Positions 62,920 through 64,000 of a stretch of 64,000 nt of DNA are shown in pieces. Location of the stretch: positions 55,447-119,446 of the forward strand of contig NZ_JAAGKO020000025.1 of the NCBI RefSeq assembly GCF_027947535.2, in the 5' to 3' direction. The position numbers and the translations under genes are program-made. Source of the stretch: Streptantibioticus silvisoli (GTDB taxonomy: Bacteria; Actinomycetota; Actinomycetes; Streptomycetales; Streptomycetaceae). The notes beneath the pieces were generated by a model, which did no database searches, was not told where the DNA came from, and was given only the letters and a program-made list of their open reading frames with translations. Numbering within the stretch: the stretch's first letter is position 1; every line of letters starts with the position of its first letter.

Positions 62920-63967
62920 AAAAGATCCTTCCGGGCCTGGCGGTGCGATGACGGACAGGACGTGGATGACGGACAGGACGCGGAGGTGCGGCGTACGGGT
63001 GGGCCCGCGGGCGAACAGGGGCCGGAGCGCGGGAGAACCGACGGTGCGGCTTCCCGCCCGCCGGCCCCGCTCACCGGAAAAGCACGGCTTTTTCCGGCAC
63101 CCGGCGCCGTCGTTCCCGCGACATCACGCGGGAACGACGGCGCGAGCACTCCGATTCGCTCCGGGAACAGAAGGGCTCAAAGGTTCCGGTCGCCGCCCCC
63201 GACGGCTTCCCCCGAAAACCGGACCCGTGAACCGGAGCACCGCTCCCCGGACAACTCCTCAAACGGAATGGATCACACCGCTTCACTCAGGCGCCCGCGT
63301 GGCCACACGGGCGGACGCTCAGCGGTGCCGCCTGGCATTCTTGCTGATCAGGTCGATCTCGATCGGGTCGCTCGGAAACGGTGTGGCCATGATGTAACCA
63401 CGATGTGAAGGCGAGCCCGGGGGAAACCTACCCCCCAGTCGCACCGGCGTCGAGGTGATCGCCGGAAGTCGTACGCGTCCGGCGAACCAGGAACAAGACA
63501 TTCCGCGACCGCGGGACAGCGGCCGCCATGAGCCGCCGCCGGAAAGTCACCGCATTTCCGCAGGGGTCACCGAAAGCGAATCCCCTCGGGACGGAGAGGA
63601 AACGGCCGGAAATATTCGACGCAAACAGGCCAACAAAACCCGCGAAGCGGAAACGATTCTGTTCCGCCGAGGCGGTCGCGGGAGCGGTCGCGCGAGCGGG
63701 CGCGGATGCCGCACCGGGGGTGTCCGCACCGGGTGGGCGACGTTCGTTACCTGGGCACCGGCACCGGGGTGGTCCTCACCGGTGGGGTGCCGGCCGTTGC
63801 TCGGGGATCGTGCCCGGCGACGCGGGAGCCGCGGCGACCGTGACGGCGGGGCAGTGGCGACAGCGCGGCGCGGCGACGACGGCGTTCCGCCGCTGCCGGT
63901 CACGGGCCCGTGCGGGGCCGGGCGGTGGGTGCGGTGAACGGCGCTGATTCCGGCCGGGCGAACCGGC
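62920..63967. other. Intergenic region at the right end; no convincing gene
   Basis: About 1 kb with no frame of recognisable family. The region near 63380-63420 is AT-richer and may hold a promoter. A 23-codon frame (63319-63390, minus strand) is recorded separately. Confidence 0.4.
63319..63390 (-). CDS. Possible 23-residue peptide gene (speculative)
   Basis: An ATG frame reads MATPFPSDPIEIDLISKNARR and two more residues (His, Arg) before TGA, with an acidic centre (DPIEID) and basic end. No good ribosome binding site lies upstream and no modification enzyme gene is in view, so the peptide may be chance. It is listed because short precursor peptides are easily missed. Confidence 0.15.
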   Translation of the reverse strand: MATPFPSDPIEIDLISKNARRHR

Positions 63968-64000
63968 GTCCTGGTGCGCGCGGGTGGCGCGCACCAGGAC
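63968..64000. terminator. 14-bp perfect-stem hairpin at the window edge
   Basis: GTCCTGGTGCGCGC and its exact complement flank a GGGTG loop at the last bases of the window. It probably ends a gene whose body lies beyond the right edge. Confidence 0.7.

Noticed and set aside
63319..63390. RiPP-type precursor peptide
   Set aside because: Listed only as a speculative feature: no maturation enzyme, weak start region and no leader/core pattern, so no RiPP claim is made.

Overview
The window is very GC-rich (G or C dominates third codon positions throughout) and its genes look like a filamentous actinomycete of the Streptomyces/Kitasatospora type: PAS-GAF-PP2C phosphatase, snapalysin with divergent LysR regulator, Rox rifamycin monooxygenase with its RAE palindrome, GH55 and GH26 secreted glycanases, S53 secreted proteases, MpaB-like oxygenase and a PUFA-type megasynthase. 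Such mixtures are typical of the accessory arms of a linear Streptomyces chromosome. The genus assignment is inference from gene content. No RNA genes, insertion sequences, CRISPR arrays or origins were seen.

1-15 kb: a truncated flavodoxin-like gene, a P450 remnant, a multidomain PP2C phosphatase, an SDR/ArsR divergent pair, a DUF1707 protein, a FAD monooxygenase/TetR divergent pair around a clear operator, then a Rox-type rifamycin monooxygenase preceded by a rifamycin-associated element, a methyltransferase, and two amidohydrolases, one translationally coupled to a DUF59 protein.

15-38 kb: secreted enzymes and metabolism. There is an SGNH esterase with FG-GAP repeats, a CYP102-type self-sufficient P450 divergent from a PAS-LuxR regulator, an MpaB-like oxygenase, an APC permease, asparagine synthetase, the snapalysin/LysR pair, an isochorismatase-fold hydrolase, a GH55 glucanase behind a perfect LacI-type operator, an AlkA-like glycosylase, a TIGR03086 protein divergent from a WYL regulator around a perfect operator, a GH26 mannanase, an SDR whose catalytic Tyr is His, and a leaderless cupin gene.

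39.9-55.8 kb: the centrepiece, six same-strand, mostly overlapping genes. Protein 1 is ER(PfaD-like)-KS-AT-ACP-ACP-KR (2376 aa). Protein 2 is KS-AT-DH-PPTase (about 1506 aa). Then come a free ACP, an alpha/beta hydrolase, an MGT-type glycosyltransferase and an ABC exporter. The catalytic set of a PUFA synthase (PfaA-E) is therefore compressed into two polypeptides and joined to glycosylation and export. The predicted product is a glycosylated, polyketide-like long-chain lipid of unknown structure. A 222-bp perfect direct repeat encodes the two ACPs.

55.9-64 kb: a secreted GDSL lipase, a 2.2-kb repeat-rich non-coding stretch (four 37-bp iterons, 9-bp and 6-bp tandem repeats), two convergent secreted S53 peptidases with different C-terminal modules separated by a 20-bp-stem terminator, and about 1 kb without a convincing gene. 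Many genes, mostly regulators, start 6-7 nt after a TANNNT-like -10 box with no ribosome binding site, which suggests leaderless transcripts.
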